Shown: positions 46,315-56,796, numbered from the stretch's first letter. The stretch: DNA of 60,000 nt from Bolinopsis microptera (GCF_026151205.1 NC_087084.1:4955538-5015537), one strand, 5' to 3'. Notes: generated from the sequence alone by a model not told the origin. Made by a program: numbers and translations.

Positions 46315-46600
46315 AAACCTGGTACTGAATTAGTTACAGTTGAGTTAAGTTAGAGAGATTGAATAGATCTATAATAAAAATAGATAGTATAAACCTATAC
46401 TTAATTGGTTGCAGTTAAACACTTGACCAAAAAATTAAACAAAATGATAACAAACACTATGTACGTAAGTTTTGGTAATGACTCTAGGACCTTAATTCTT
46501 CGTGCGATTGGTAACATCAATTAAACTGTGATTTGGAAGACATGGAATCAAGGCCACCATTCCAAGTCTCAGCAATAGCAGTACGCAACGTCAACAGTCA

Positions 46601-46684
46601 TTACTGGGCGGCGCTCAGTCTGTCATTCCGCCGAATCTCTATTGTTTAAGAACATAATAATAATAGCCTGGGATCCCCAGGTAA
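46601..46684 (+). mobile_element. Tiny TTAC...GTAA element (family C), copy 3
   Basis: It runs from TTACTGGGCGGCGCTCAGTC to CCCCAGGTAA. The 8-mer AACAGTCA occurs at 46593-46600 and again at 46686-46693, one extra A after the element end. Confidence 0.8.
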
Positions 46685-46736
46685 AAACAGTCACAGTTTG
46701 ATGGTAATTCATTTGCAGTAATGGGTTAATTTGCAG

Positions 46737-46771
46737 TTTATTAGGGCGGCAATCACAGCCGCCCTAATAAA
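46737..46771. repeat. Perfect 14-bp inverted repeat with 7-nt loop
   Basis: TTTATTAGGGCGGC and GCCGCCCTAATAAA flank AATCACA. The stem is perfect and GC-rich at the loop end. Confidence 0.85.
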
Positions 46772-46829
46772 AATTCTTAAATTGTCTTTTTATGGACTGG
46801 AGTATGAATAAGGCGACAGCGATGCTGCA

Positions 46830-47037
46830 AAGGCGGTCGAACTATTCGATTACCCAGTAGAGGAATCTACGAATCAACCTTAATTCCCAAAAATTTGGGC
46901 GACAAAAAATTTGAGCGGGCCTCTCGCCCAAATTTTTTGCAGACCAAATTAATTGCATACATCTTTTCCGTCTGCTAAATTTTTTGCTAACCAAACTTTT
47001 GGCATTTGGCCTGTGGCCCTGAAATCTATAGAAAGAT
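46830..47037. repeat. 208-bp direct repeat A, copy 1
   Basis: It contains 47 bp of left flank and the left end of the pogo-like element. It is repeated at 48300-48507 with no difference seen. Confidence 0.9.
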
Positions 47038-48142
47038 GGCTTTTTCTTCATATCCAAGTGAAATAATATTTGAAATTTTAGTTTTCTAATCTGTCATTCA
47101 TGGCTTGACCAAGTAAAAAGGCTTATATTTTAAATGAATAGAAATAACTGGAATAGCTAACAGCTACTAATAAAACAAGTGGATAGAGGTACGGATAGCT
47201 AGAGATTTAAACAAGATCTGCAAATGGATTATCATCCACCGTAAAGTCTGATCTACAAGCATCAGTTATACCCGACTTCTCAAAGCCTTTCCTTATGTCA
47301 TCTGGCCTCCCTTTTAAATATACAAAAAGTTCGTTGACCAACGAGCGTGTACTTCACGGATCACTGTCAACCGGATATCAATTTTCACATTGTCTGATGA
47401 AACTCCTCCATTGAGCTGACACACTATGTTTTTTGCGTACCAATCTTCGTACTTATTGCGCATGAATTTCTTAGCCAGTCCATTGATAGATATGTCCAGG
47501 GGCTGTAGATGATGGGTCATATTAGCTGGAACTTTCTGTAGGATGCAGTTGTTGGCTGTCATCAGATCTTTTAGTGTCTGTGTGTGTTGGGCCCGAAACA
47601 CATCTGATATCAGTAGCGCTTTCTGCTCAGGGTTGTTGATGGAGGCTCGAACTGATTCTATGTGGGGAAGAAGGATTTTCTCAAACAACTGGACACTGGT
47701 CAAACCTTTCGACCATCTGGTGAGGCGTCATAATGATAATTGTATGTGAAAGGGGTATGATAAGATATGCTGAGTGTAAATAGACTAAACTATCTGATTG
47801 AGAGACTAAATATCACTATTGTATATCTATCATTTTGTACTGTGCCATCATCACTGTAATTTTTAGTAGTTACTGGGCAGATCGTAAATTTTATAATGTG
47901 AAACAACTCTGACTACCACCTACATGCTTAAAATTGAAAGCAAAATGACTGGAATAATAAGGAATAATAATGAACTAAGGCAAATATCTAACTGAAATTT
48001 TAGTGGAAAATTGTTCATTTTTCGAAGAATTTGTGCCCAAATTTTCGGTCGCCCAAATGAGTTCAAATTTTCTGCCCAAATTTTTCGGGCTCAAATAAAT
48101 TGTGCTCAATATAATGGCATACAAATTTTTGGGAACTAAGGT
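46877..48142 (-). mobile_element. pogo/Tigger-like DNA transposon, decayed
   Basis: The ends are inverted repeats: ACCTTAATTCCCAAAAATTT on the left and, on the minus strand, ACCTTAGTTCCCAAAAATTT on the right. GCCCAAATTTTT motifs repeat just inside both ends. The minus strand between about 47703 and 47207 encodes the C-terminal part of a DDE transposase: LISDVFRAQHTQTLKDLM, VPANMTHHLQPLDISING, KYEDWYAKNI, and after a one-base frameshift near 47335 a typical DNPFADLV end. The N-terminal DNA-binding half is missing, so it cannot be autonomous. I could not find a clear TA target duplication. Confidence 0.75.
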
Positions 48143-48297
48143 ATCCAAAGTAATAATATATATATACAGGGTGGCCCAAATGTAACTACCCACACGCAAC
48201 CCTTTAATAATTCACGTTGTTCGGGTCAGAATTTCACAAAAATGTTAGAGAATATAGATACGTAATGACCAATTTACAAAAAGTTATATACAGGTAT
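48060..48297. repeat. 238-bp direct repeat B, copy 1
   Basis: It contains the right end of the pogo-like element and its flank. It is repeated at 48514-48751 with no difference seen. Confidence 0.9.
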
Positions 48298-48299
48298 CG

Positions 48300-48751
48300 A
48301 AGGCGGTCGAACTATTCGATTACCCAGTAGAGGAATCTACGAATCAACCTTAATTCCCAAAAATTTGGGCGACAAAAAATTTGAGCGGGCCTCTCGCCCA
48401 AATTTTTTGCAGACCAAATTAATTGCATACATCTTTTCCGTCTGCTAAATTTTTTGCTAACCAAACTTTTGGCATTTGGCCTGTGGCCCTGAAATCTATA
48501 GAAAGATCAATATAGTTCAAATTTTCTGCCCAAATTTTTCGGGCTCAAATAAATTGTGCTCAATATAATGGCATACAAATTTTTGGGAACTAAGGTATCC
48601 AAAGTAATAATATATATATACAGGGTGGCCCAAATGTAACTACCCACACGCAACCCTTTAATAATTCACGTTGTTCGGGTCAGAATTTCACAAAAATGTT
48701 AGAGAATATAGATACGTAATGACCAATTTACAAAAAGTTATATACAGGTAT
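48300..48751. mobile_element. Internally deleted tandem copy of the pogo-like element and its flanks
   Basis: Copy 2 of repeat A (48300-48507) is joined to copy 2 of repeat B (48514-48751) by CAATAT. It keeps both inverted ends and both flanks but lacks the ~1 kb between A and B, including the transposase. Confidence 0.85.
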
Positions 48752-48892
48752 ACATAATAATATTATATTTAAAGAACTGCATTTAAGTGTCCTGTTCAGA
48801 ATCTACAGGAATGAGGACTCTGATGGCGGAGAGAGGGAGGATCTGAGATGTGTTAGAAGTTTACACGATACATATACATATCACCGGAGACT

Positions 48893-49040
48893 CGCGGGCG
48901 GAACAAAATATTGCACGCGCACGCGCGTGCAATATTTCATATGTCCCCGAGGGCGCTAGCCCGAGGAGGACATATTTTCGTATAGCACGGAGGCCGGAAG
49001 GCCCATCGGGCCCGAGTGCTATACGATTTTTCCGCCCGCG
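48893..49040. repeat. Cloverleaf-like set of nested inverted repeats
   Basis: An outer stem (CGCGGGCGGAA at 48893-48903 with TTCCGCCCGCG at 49030-49040) encloses three hairpin arms. Arm 1 has a perfect 15-bp stem, AAATATTGCACGCGC (48906-48920) with its complement at 48923-48937. Arm 2 has ATATGTCC (48939-48946) with GGACATAT (48968-48975) and an inner GGGC/GCCC. Arm 3 has CGTATAGCAC (48979-48988) with GTGCTATACG (49016-49025). GC content is far above the surroundings. No coding sequence is evident. Confidence 0.85.
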
Positions 49041-49430
49041 GGTCGAGGTGATGTGGATTATATCCACCAGCGTGAGCTTTTTCTTACAGATATTAGTTTT
49101 TACTTTAGTTTCTTCAAGAGATCCGTTTTTAATTTAGTTTCACTTTTACTTTCAAACATTTTTCTAATACGATAGTTCCGCCCTCGAGGCGAGGAATGAT
49201 ATCGTGTATATCCATCAGCGGGCGTTTATCACGAAGCTTCAGTTTGCAACAATCACAGCAAATTAATGTACAAGATTTCAGAAAAGTTACGAAAAAATCA
49301 TGTTGCTTTTGGTTTAAGATGTAAAACAGGCCAAAATGACTGACTATAGAACGAAAAACCGGCTGCTATCAAACAATGTTTCAGCTCATTGTTTCAGGTA
49401 CATATTTTAATGTAAACGATCAAAATATAG

Positions 49431-49645
49431 GCCTCTCTCCCTCTCTCCTTCTCTCCCTCTCTCCCTCTATCCCTCTATCCCTCTCTCACTCTCTCCCTAT
49501 CTTCCTTTCTCCTTCTCCCACTCTCCTTACGTCCCTCTCTCCCTCTATCCCTCTCTCTTTATCTCCCTCTCTCCTCCTCTCCCTCTCTTTCTCTCATACT
49601 CTTCCTCTATACTTCTCTACCTCTCTCCCCTCTCCCTCCCTGGAA
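49431..49645 (+). repeat. CT-rich low-complexity tract
   Basis: About 215 bp of CTCTCCCT-like units. The Ser/Leu/Pro-rich ORF across it comes from the low complexity, not from a gene. Confidence 0.9.
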
Positions 49646-49800
49646 CAAGAACAAGCACCACCAGTCGCCACAGAGCCCTCTACTACCAAGTTAATTGCCA
49701 TTATCATGTCAGTTACCTGGGTAACGTTTGTTTGGGGACCAGCTTTTGGTACACTGGTTAATGTTTACTATAATATTGAAATATTACATTAGAATTAGAT

Positions 49801-50624
49801 AAATAAATAGAAAGATAGAACATACCACTATAATCAAAAACCAGGGTTACCCGGGTAACCAGTTACTACAGTTTCTGTAGCAGCTACTGAGTGGCTGGAC
49901 ACTTAAAAGTAGTAACCCAGAGAGCTCGAGATCACAGTCTGATCATGGACATTTAATATGAAAGTTAAAGATCAAATTCATAACATCAATTTAAATGGCA
50001 GTTTCAAAACAAAAACAGGGCAAAATATCTTTCGGGAACACAATAAAATAACACGTAAAATTTCGGCCTACATTTCAAGATTTATCGACTGAACTAGTGA
50101 AATGAAAATGGTAAACACAACTGAAATGGTAAACACAAAACAATTATCGATACTATAATAGAGATCACCGGCTTAGAATTTAGTCTGGACGTCTCCACGA
50201 ATTTGGTAACCATAGTAACAGTGTGTCAGTGTCACGTGTTAATTATGAGCCAATCATGGCAAACTGCGTGACAACTGATATAGCGTCCGATAGAGGGTGA
50301 GCGATCAGATTTTACTGTTGATACATTCTTTACATCCACTGCATATTGCCGTGGGAATTTAGAAACAGAAACTACACTAATTAGCTCACTGTACGATTAT
50401 TGCAATTGAATTCATCGTTAATGAATTAAACCGGTTTCAACTATAGTTCTAAGTAACTTGTAAGTTGTTGTCTTATGGAATTTTACATGGAGACGATACA
50501 GAAACTGAAAATATTTTAGATAACTCCGGGCTATATTGCTACTGGTCAAATTAAATGTCACTTGTTAGCGGGCTATATCATGAGCGGGCTGTAGAGATAT
50601 CGGGCCCTTTGACAGCGGGCTGGT
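49801..50624. other. Non-coding region before the long LINE
   Basis: It has a perfect 16-bp palindrome, GGTTACCCGGGTAACC, at 49845-49860, and several AGCGGGCT motifs near 50567-50622, just before the LINE's 5' end. No gene is seen. Confidence 0.35.
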
Positions 50625-50639
50625 GAGAGCTCGCAAAAA

Positions 50640-51184
50640 CATTTGGTCACAAACTGCCTGGGAAAAGAATTGAATGTTTCACAATAGATCAGTTAGACCC
50701 TGTCCTTTGTGTAGGATACAAGAACGTTGCAGTACACTGTGGTGTAAATAATATCAAGAGGGGAGGGGGTGATGTTAAACATTGGGCTAATGAGCTGACA
50801 AAGAAGCTCAAGAATATTTGTGATATGTGTCCATACTCTAAAGTTATAGTTTCACCCATCCTTCCAACTAGGTCCTCCTGGCTGAATGAGAGAGCCATGG
50901 AGTTTAATAGTTTATTATTTGGGTACTGTAATACTAATACTAGAATAGGCACTTTAGATTTTGATAGTTTTGTTGATGAGGAGGGTCTACTGGACAAGCA
51001 GTTTTGTAGATACAAGAAGCCGGATGACCCAATCCACCTGGGGTCAAGCGGTATCTTTAAACTCTCCCGGGCAATTGCCCATAAGATCCTAGGTAGCCCT
51101 GTTGATGGGAGGTTGTTCAGTGATGTTACCAAGGCCCAAAAAAGATTTTCCCCACGTTCTCGTAGATCCGTAGTTATGTCATGA
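50640..51184 (+). CDS. LINE ORF1: SGNH/GDSL esterase-like domain
   Basis: The frame is open from about 50640 to TGA at 51182-51184. The conserved blocks are AVHCGVNNIKRGGG (the Gly/Asn blocks of SGNH hydrolases), KVIVSPILPTR, FDSFVDEEGLL and DDPIHLGSSG (the Asp-His pair). Esterase domains of this type occur in ORF1 of some CR1-group elements. The N-terminal GDS block with the nucleophilic Ser is not in the open frame, so the 5' end is lost. The stop overlaps the next ATG as ATGA, which suggests coupled translation in the ancestor. Confidence 0.75.
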
Positions 51185-52185
51185 TAGCCAAACGTATTTG
51201 TGAGAACTGTGTCTGCTGCAGCAAACCTATTCGTGCTGGACGCCCATTTATAAATTGCAAAAAGTGTGATTGCATCATTCACAAGAGATGTAAAACACAG
51301 GAAAACATTGCCACTTTTAGAGAAAAAACTTACTGCTCAAATTGTATTCAAAATCATGATATAATTCGTTATAATCCATTCTATCAAGCACCTCACTTTT
51401 CAAACAACGAACTACTTGACAATGAACCTCACGACTATATAGACTCAATAGGTACAATCTCAAAAACTCTTGAGAACTGTCAATCATATTCTACTAAAAA
51501 CTTCAACAACCTCATAAAGCAGATTCCTCAAACAACATCAAATAGCATTTTCTCACACTACTTTCGAAATATTGATGGAAATGGTACTAACTTTGACAAA
51601 TTGGCTTTAGAATTAGCCTGCATAGACCACAAATTTTCTGTGATAGGTCTAGCAGAAACAAACATTGATCCCTGTAATAGTCAGCTGTACCAACTTAAAG
51701 ACTATACTTCATGTTACCAAAAACGCTTCGTTTCTAATAAGACACAACAGGTAAAAAGGAAAGGAAGTGGAGTTTCTCTCTACATTCACAACTCCTTTAA
51801 CTTTAGTGTGATTGAAAAGTTATCTGTTTGTACAGAGCACTTTGAGTCCCTATTCGTAACAATAAGTAATGCTCCAGAACCAGTAACAGTTGGAGTTGTA
51901 TACCGCTCACCAAGCAATCCACTTGCTAACTTCAATGCACAGTATAAAGAAGTTCTTACTGCACTGAAAGGACATAAAGCATACATATTAGGGGACTTCA
52001 ATGTTAACATAACCAATTTATCAGGCCCAGATGAAGATATATTTGAAGAAGTTATTTATAGTCATGGGTTCACGCCCACAATATCCATTCCCACACACCA
52101 AATGCCCCACTGCTCAAAAACGTGTATTGATAACATACACACTAATGACATTCACTCATCAACTATATCTGGAGATCTGGAGTAA
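51181..52185 (+). CDS. LINE ORF2, first part: zinc finger and APE-type endonuclease
   Basis: It is 334 codons long. Residues ~7-55 hold a PHD-like Cys/His cluster (CENCVCC, CKKCDCIIHKRC, YCSNC). The endonuclease follows from ~130: VIGLAETNIDP, GSGVSLYI, VGVVYRSP, YILGDFNVNI and CIDNIHTND, which match the catalytic blocks of the exonuclease-endonuclease-phosphatase fold. The frame ends at a TAA caused by a duplicated ATCTGGAG (52165-52180). Dropping one copy of that 8-mer would put the frame in line with SASHHQPIFC and the reverse-transcriptase ORF downstream. Confidence 0.82.
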   Translation: MIAKRICENCVCCSKPIRAGRPFINCKKCDCIIHKRCKTQENIATFREKTYCSNCIQNHDIIRYNPFYQAPHFSNNELLDNEPHDYIDSIGTISKTLENCQSYSTKNFNNLIKQIPQTTSNSIFSHYFRNIDGNGTNFDKLALELACIDHKFSVIGLAETNIDPCNSQLYQLKDYTSCYQKRFVSNKTQQVKRKGSGVSLYIHNSFNFSVIEKLSVCTEHFESLFVTISNAPEPVTVGVVYRSPSNPLANFNAQYKEVLTALKGHKAYILGDFNVNITNLSGPDEDIFEEVIYSHGFTPTISIPTHQMPHCSKTCIDNIHTNDIHSSTISGDLE

Positions 52186-52232
52186 TTCAGGATAGTGCTT
52201 CACATCACCAGCCCATTTTCTGCCTTCAAGTA

Positions 52233-54626
52233 ATGAATTCTGATGCTAGTTCGGAACAGAATAAACCACCTGAAAAAACAACCATTTATTATAACTATAG
52301 TAATGCAAACCTTGATAAGCTCTGTGAAGAAATTGAAAACGACATAGATACATTCTACCACAGATGTGACTCTTTTGAATCCTTCATGGATCTGTTTCAA
52401 GAAAAGATAGATATATCTTGCAAATTGGCTTCACCAAAAACCACCAAACGAAATAGCATAACAAATCCATGGATCACAAACGGCCTCATCAACTCTGTGG
52501 AGAAAAAAGCCAGACTTTATTTTGAATGGAAAAAAACAAAAACACTGTTAATTCCAGATGGGGATCCGGAAAGACATAATGTTTACAAGGACTACTCAAA
52601 ATATCTTAAAATTGCCATAAAAACTGCCAAAACCAGGTATTATGCTGAAAAGTTTGAGAAAAATAGCCATAACTCCAAAAAAACCTGGCAAATAATCAAC
52701 GAGCTTCGTGGCAAAAAGAAGAATCAGCTAAAAGATGACTTCATTATAGATGGAACTAGAGTAATTTGTAGGCGGACAATTGCAAACAAATTCAATAGTT
52801 ACTTTACATCTTTAGCTAGTAATTTAAATGAGAAAGTTTTGTCCGACAACCAACTGTCTATCCAACCAATGCAATCATTTGTTGAGTTTATGTCGAAATC
52901 AGTCAACAGTTCAATACATCTAGAAGAAACTCATCCTGAGGAGATTCTTGAAATAATTCAAGAATTCGTTAATGGAAAAGCCAGTGATATACCAATAGCA
53001 GTTATCAAGAAACCGGCTTATCTCTTATCCAACATATTAGCAAATTTGTATAATACATGTATTCAAAAAGGCACGTTCCCATCCATATTCAAAATAGGCA
53101 AAGTAACTCCTATCCATAAAAAAGATAATAAAGAAAATATTGAAAATTATAGACCTGTGTCAATATTGCCAATCTTTAGTAAGATATTTGAAAAAATAAT
53201 ATACAAACGGCTTTATACCTTTTTCACTGCTAATGACATTCTCAGTAATGAACAATTTGGTTTTCGAAAAGGCCACTCAACCTCACATGCACTCCACAAA
53301 TCAGTTGATTCAATCACAACATCAACATCCAGTGGTAATCATGTTCTAGGAATCTTTATTGACCTAAGCAAAGCTTTTGACACTCTTGACCATGGCATTC
53401 TCCTGAGGAAACTGGAAAATTATGGAGTTAGAGGTCTAGCTCTAGGACTTCTAAAAAGCTATTTATCCGATAGATCACAGTATGTTTCATTTCTCAACAC
53501 TACATCAGAGACTATGAATGTAAAATATGGAGTTCCCCAAGGTTCCATACTAGGCCCTCTACTTTTCTTATTATATATGAACGATATAATAAACTGTTAC
53601 AAAGGCGATGAATGCAAATTTGTGCTCTATGCTGATGACACAAATATATTTATCACTGGACCGTCCAAAGAATCAACATACTTGAAGGCCAATAAAGTTC
53701 TTGATTTCGTATGCAAATTCATGAGAAGTAATCTCTTACATATAAATATGTCTAAATGCTGCTACATACATTTTCTACCTGCATATGAATCTGATGAAAC
53801 CTGCGCCAGAGTTAGGCCGTATGCCAATGAATATGACAAATCACAAGGAATATTTATAAATGGACACAAAATTGTCAAGGTTAGCAACACCAAATTTCTT
53901 GGTGTAGTAATTGATGAAAAACTTTGCTGGGGCCCACATATAGAATATCTAAGAAAAAAAATTAGATCCACTACAGGAGCACTTAACAGGATTAAACATT
54001 CAGTTCCAGGGGAACACTACCAAAAAATATACTCTGCATTATTGGAATCACATCTTGCTTACGGAATAAGTGTTTGGGGCTCAGCCCTCAAAGACCAACC
54101 AAACGATAAGCTGTTCATAACTCAGAAACGTTGTATAAGAATCCTTTTTGGAGACCTAAATGCATACCTTGACAAACATGCCACTTGTGCACGAGCCAGA
54201 CCTTATACAAAACAGAGGTTAGGAGCTGCTTTTTTCGAAAAGGAGCACACCAAGCCCATTTTTAATCGACTAAAATTGCTTACTGTTCAAAACTTGTACA
54301 AATACCACTGTATATCTGAGATATTTCGAATTATGAAATTTCGCACTCCATACTCGTTGTATTGTACTATAGACACATCAAAACGTGATACAAGTAATGT
54401 CATAATCCTCCCAAGAAAAACCAACACGTTTCTTTATATAGCCTCCAAATTGTGGAATAGCATACATAAACGGATTCTAAATGAGAATGGGGAAATCCTC
54501 ACTACTTCTGTATCTTTGGTTAAATTACGCTGTAAAAGTATCATCCTGGGATCCCAATCCATCAACAATAATAACACCTGGACTTACCACAACTTTCACA
54601 TCGCCCCTCACTCAGTCACAGACTAA
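52233..54626 (+). CDS. LINE ORF2, second part: reverse transcriptase
   Basis: It is 797 codons long. The polymerase blocks are ENYRPVSILPIFSKIFEK, FGFRKGHSTSHAL, FIDLSKAFDTLDH (catalytic Asp), YGVPQGSILGPLLFLL and LYADDTNIF (YADD box), followed by the thumb and a long C-terminal region ending with TFLYIASKLWNSI. All catalytic residues are present. Coding upstream of its first Met continues from the endonuclease ORF. Confidence 0.93.
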   Translation: MNSDASSEQNKPPEKTTIYYNYSNANLDKLCEEIENDIDTFYHRCDSFESFMDLFQEKIDISCKLASPKTTKRNSITNPWITNGLINSVEKKARLYFEWKKTKTLLIPDGDPERHNVYKDYSKYLKIAIKTAKTRYYAEKFEKNSHNSKKTWQIINELRGKKKNQLKDDFIIDGTRVICRRTIANKFNSYFTSLASNLNEKVLSDNQLSIQPMQSFVEFMSKSVNSSIHLEETHPEEILEIIQEFVNGKASDIPIAVIKKPAYLLSNILANLYNTCIQKGTFPSIFKIGKVTPIHKKDNKENIENYRPVSILPIFSKIFEKIIYKRLYTFFTANDILSNEQFGFRKGHSTSHALHKSVDSITTSTSSGNHVLGIFIDLSKAFDTLDHGILLRKLENYGVRGLALGLLKSYLSDRSQYVSFLNTTSETMNVKYGVPQGSILGPLLFLLYMNDIINCYKGDECKFVLYADDTNIFITGPSKESTYLKANKVLDFVCKFMRSNLLHINMSKCCYIHFLPAYESDETCARVRPYANEYDKSQGIFINGHKIVKVSNTKFLGVVIDEKLCWGPHIEYLRKKIRSTTGALNRIKHSVPGEHYQKIYSALLESHLAYGISVWGSALKDQPNDKLFITQKRCIRILFGDLNAYLDKHATCARARPYTKQRLGAAFFEKEHTKPIFNRLKLLTVQNLYKYHCISEIFRIMKFRTPYSLYCTIDTSKRDTSNVIILPRKTNTFLYIASKLWNSIHKRILNENGEILTTSVSLVKLRCKSIILGSQSINNNNTWTYHNFHIAPHSVTD

Positions 54627-55403
54627 ACCAGTTCATCACTCACTCACCAAATTGCCGACCCAATATCTATTGAAGTGGCGAAAATTTCTAGACAAATGAC
54701 ATATCTATATTGCTGCAGCAGATACAAATACCAACATTATTATATTCCCAAACGTTTGAACCTTTAAATTAACTAGGAAATTCAATCCTCAACTTAACAT
54801 TTACTGTTTTAAACTGATATGATGATATTAACTTAACTTATTTTTTTTTATACATACTCCTTCTTAGTGTGGTGACTTGGGTCCATAAATATAACAATAC
54901 AAGCTGATAAACCAAAAAGAACAACTGGGGTAGGTAGGTAGCCCTGGTGGGTGCGTAAACTTTACGGTCTGCTCTCTCCAAGATCAGCCTGCTTCTCCAT
55001 TTTACCGTGAAGCCTAATTTCTAGTTTTTATAAATACAATGCAAGTGCAGGTTTACTAATCTTAATCTACTTAACAACTCAATAGCCCAAGTCACCATAC
55101 CCGTAGTATATTCCATGGTAATAGAAGAGTAGAAGAACTTTAAAGTTTTTCAAATTGTTGCTATAATTGATTTAAATAAGAAATTGTTGTTTTCTTGAAA
55201 AAAAAATTGTTGTTTTCTTGAAAGCGCACGCTGGTGGATATAAGAGTGGAATCCCCGGCTGGAAGGATCTCTCGACAATTGTAATTACAGCGGACAACGG
55301 TCGAATAGTTAAAACTCAATTTATACAATTGCTGGCTTAGGTCGGAGGGAGAAGTTGGTGTTAATTTGTTGGAAGTTAAAGACTAACGAGTTGCTGGGGA
55401 AGG

Positions 55404-55449
55404 AAGGGTCACACGATTACTTAAAGTTAATATGTGAACGACCCCTAAG
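55404..55449. mobile_element. Short remnant of MITE family A
   Basis: AAGGGTC and TGTGAACGACCCCT face each other across ~45 bp. The right side matches the terminus of 5259-5436 and 57274-57451. It is either a deleted copy or a solo end. Confidence 0.5.
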
Positions 55450-56699
55450 GTAGAAGAAGTCAAAGTATCCTCCTCGTTGGTAAGACCACTTCGGGCACCA
55501 GCCAATAAAGTGGTTCAGGTTACTTTGCTCAGATTACTTGGCTCAGATCTCGTGTATTCTAATGCTTTGTGAGGGCCTGCCATGGTTCAGATCTCGCGTC
55601 TTGGGTCGGAGATACGATGTTTTTAAATTTTTAATAAAATGGTTTCTGCCACCAGCCGCAAGCTATAAAATAACAACAACTGTTGAGCCACCAAGACCAC
55701 AAGGGCATACTATGACCATTGCTTCTCTAATCCTGCATACAGATCACTTTTCACAATGGTATTGTACTACTACAGTACTACAATACCATTAGTTGAGGTA
55801 AGCCCACTCACTTAAAAAAGTAAAAAGGGTTAGATCCCCAGTTGACTTGGTCATGTTATGAGGCTGGGTGAGTGGGGCGAATATGTTGCAGGTCTTTGCC
55901 TGGGGTCAATATTACCAAGCTGTCAAAATATTATTAGTGATTAGTGAACTACTGAACTAGTAGCTCACTACTCAAAAAGTCAAAAAGACAAGTAAACCTT
56001 GTTATTGCAGCTGTCTCAATAGACGGAGAAGACGTATATATTTTTGTTGAATATTATAACTAGAAACCAGGCAGCAGCTAAACTAGAGGCGAGCGGTATT
56101 TGTAAACCTGTTTATCTGTTAGTTATTTCTAACTGATTGATAAAGCATGGCAACGCGCCATTTACCTTTGCTAAAATAACACAATTATTCTAACGTTCAT
56201 TTTACCTCACTTCCGACGTTAATTATAGAAAATCTAAAGCCTTAATCAAAATTCTAAGAATACTATAGTATAGCCTATTCTTATCCTTTTTTACAACCCT
56301 GCTAAAATGGCGAGGTTTCAACTCCATTTGCAAGCTCAAATCGGTGACACCAGAGGGTCATTTTTAGGTAGATTTTCAATGTCTTTTATGAAATTTCCCC
56401 GTTGCCGGGGGAGTTCGTCAAGTTTAAAATATAGTATAGATAAGTAAGTATCAAGGATTTACTATGTATTTGTGTCCACAATCAATATGTACTGAATGTT
56501 GATCCTGGTTCTGCCAGTGGAGTCCTAACTATCTGACTCGCAGCTGTCAAGACTTTCGGCCTACAAATGTCTTCTTAGTAAGCCTGAGACAGAGCATTTT
56601 AACTTTTAAGTTAAAAACACTTATATTGTGAGAACGGAGATGGCAATATGGAGGTGTTACCATGTCCTTAATTCACACACAGATATTGGTAAACTAATA
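55450..56699. other. Non-coding stretch
   Basis: I see only short unsupported ORFs with no recognisable domain, and no clear repeat family. A short inverted repeat around TTGTACTACTACAGTACTACAA lies near 55760. Confidence 0.3.
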
Positions 56700-56796
56700 T
56701 GCAGCAAACCACGTACGAAGCAGCAAACCACGTACGAAGCAGCAAACCACGTACGAAGCAGCAAACCACGTACGAAGCAGCAAACCACGTACGAAG
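56700..56796. repeat. 19-bp tandem repeat, 5 units
   Basis: The unit is GCAGCAAACCACGTACGAA, with all copies identical. Confidence 0.9.

Larger units (their letters stand above)
46315..46829. other. Upstream region of the receptor gene with small repeats
   Basis: It contains the receptor's likely promoter on the minus strand, one family C element and a perfect hairpin at 46737-46771. No other gene is seen. Confidence 0.35.
50625..55215 (+). mobile_element. Long CR1/jockey-type non-LTR retrotransposon, nearly complete
   Basis: It encodes, in order, a 5'-truncated SGNH-esterase ORF1, then an ORF2 with a Cys/His zinc-finger-like region, an APE-type endonuclease and a reverse transcriptase (next entries). 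An 8-bp tandem duplication splits ORF2. After the last stop (54626) comes ~590 bp of 3' untranslated sequence, ending near a tandem AAATTGTTGTTTTCTTGAA at 55180-55222. The fragment at 11162-11449 is related. Confidence 0.82.

Noticed and set aside
49376-49792. Ser/Leu/Pro-rich ORF
   Set aside because: It is a translation of the CT-rich low-complexity tract with no domain.
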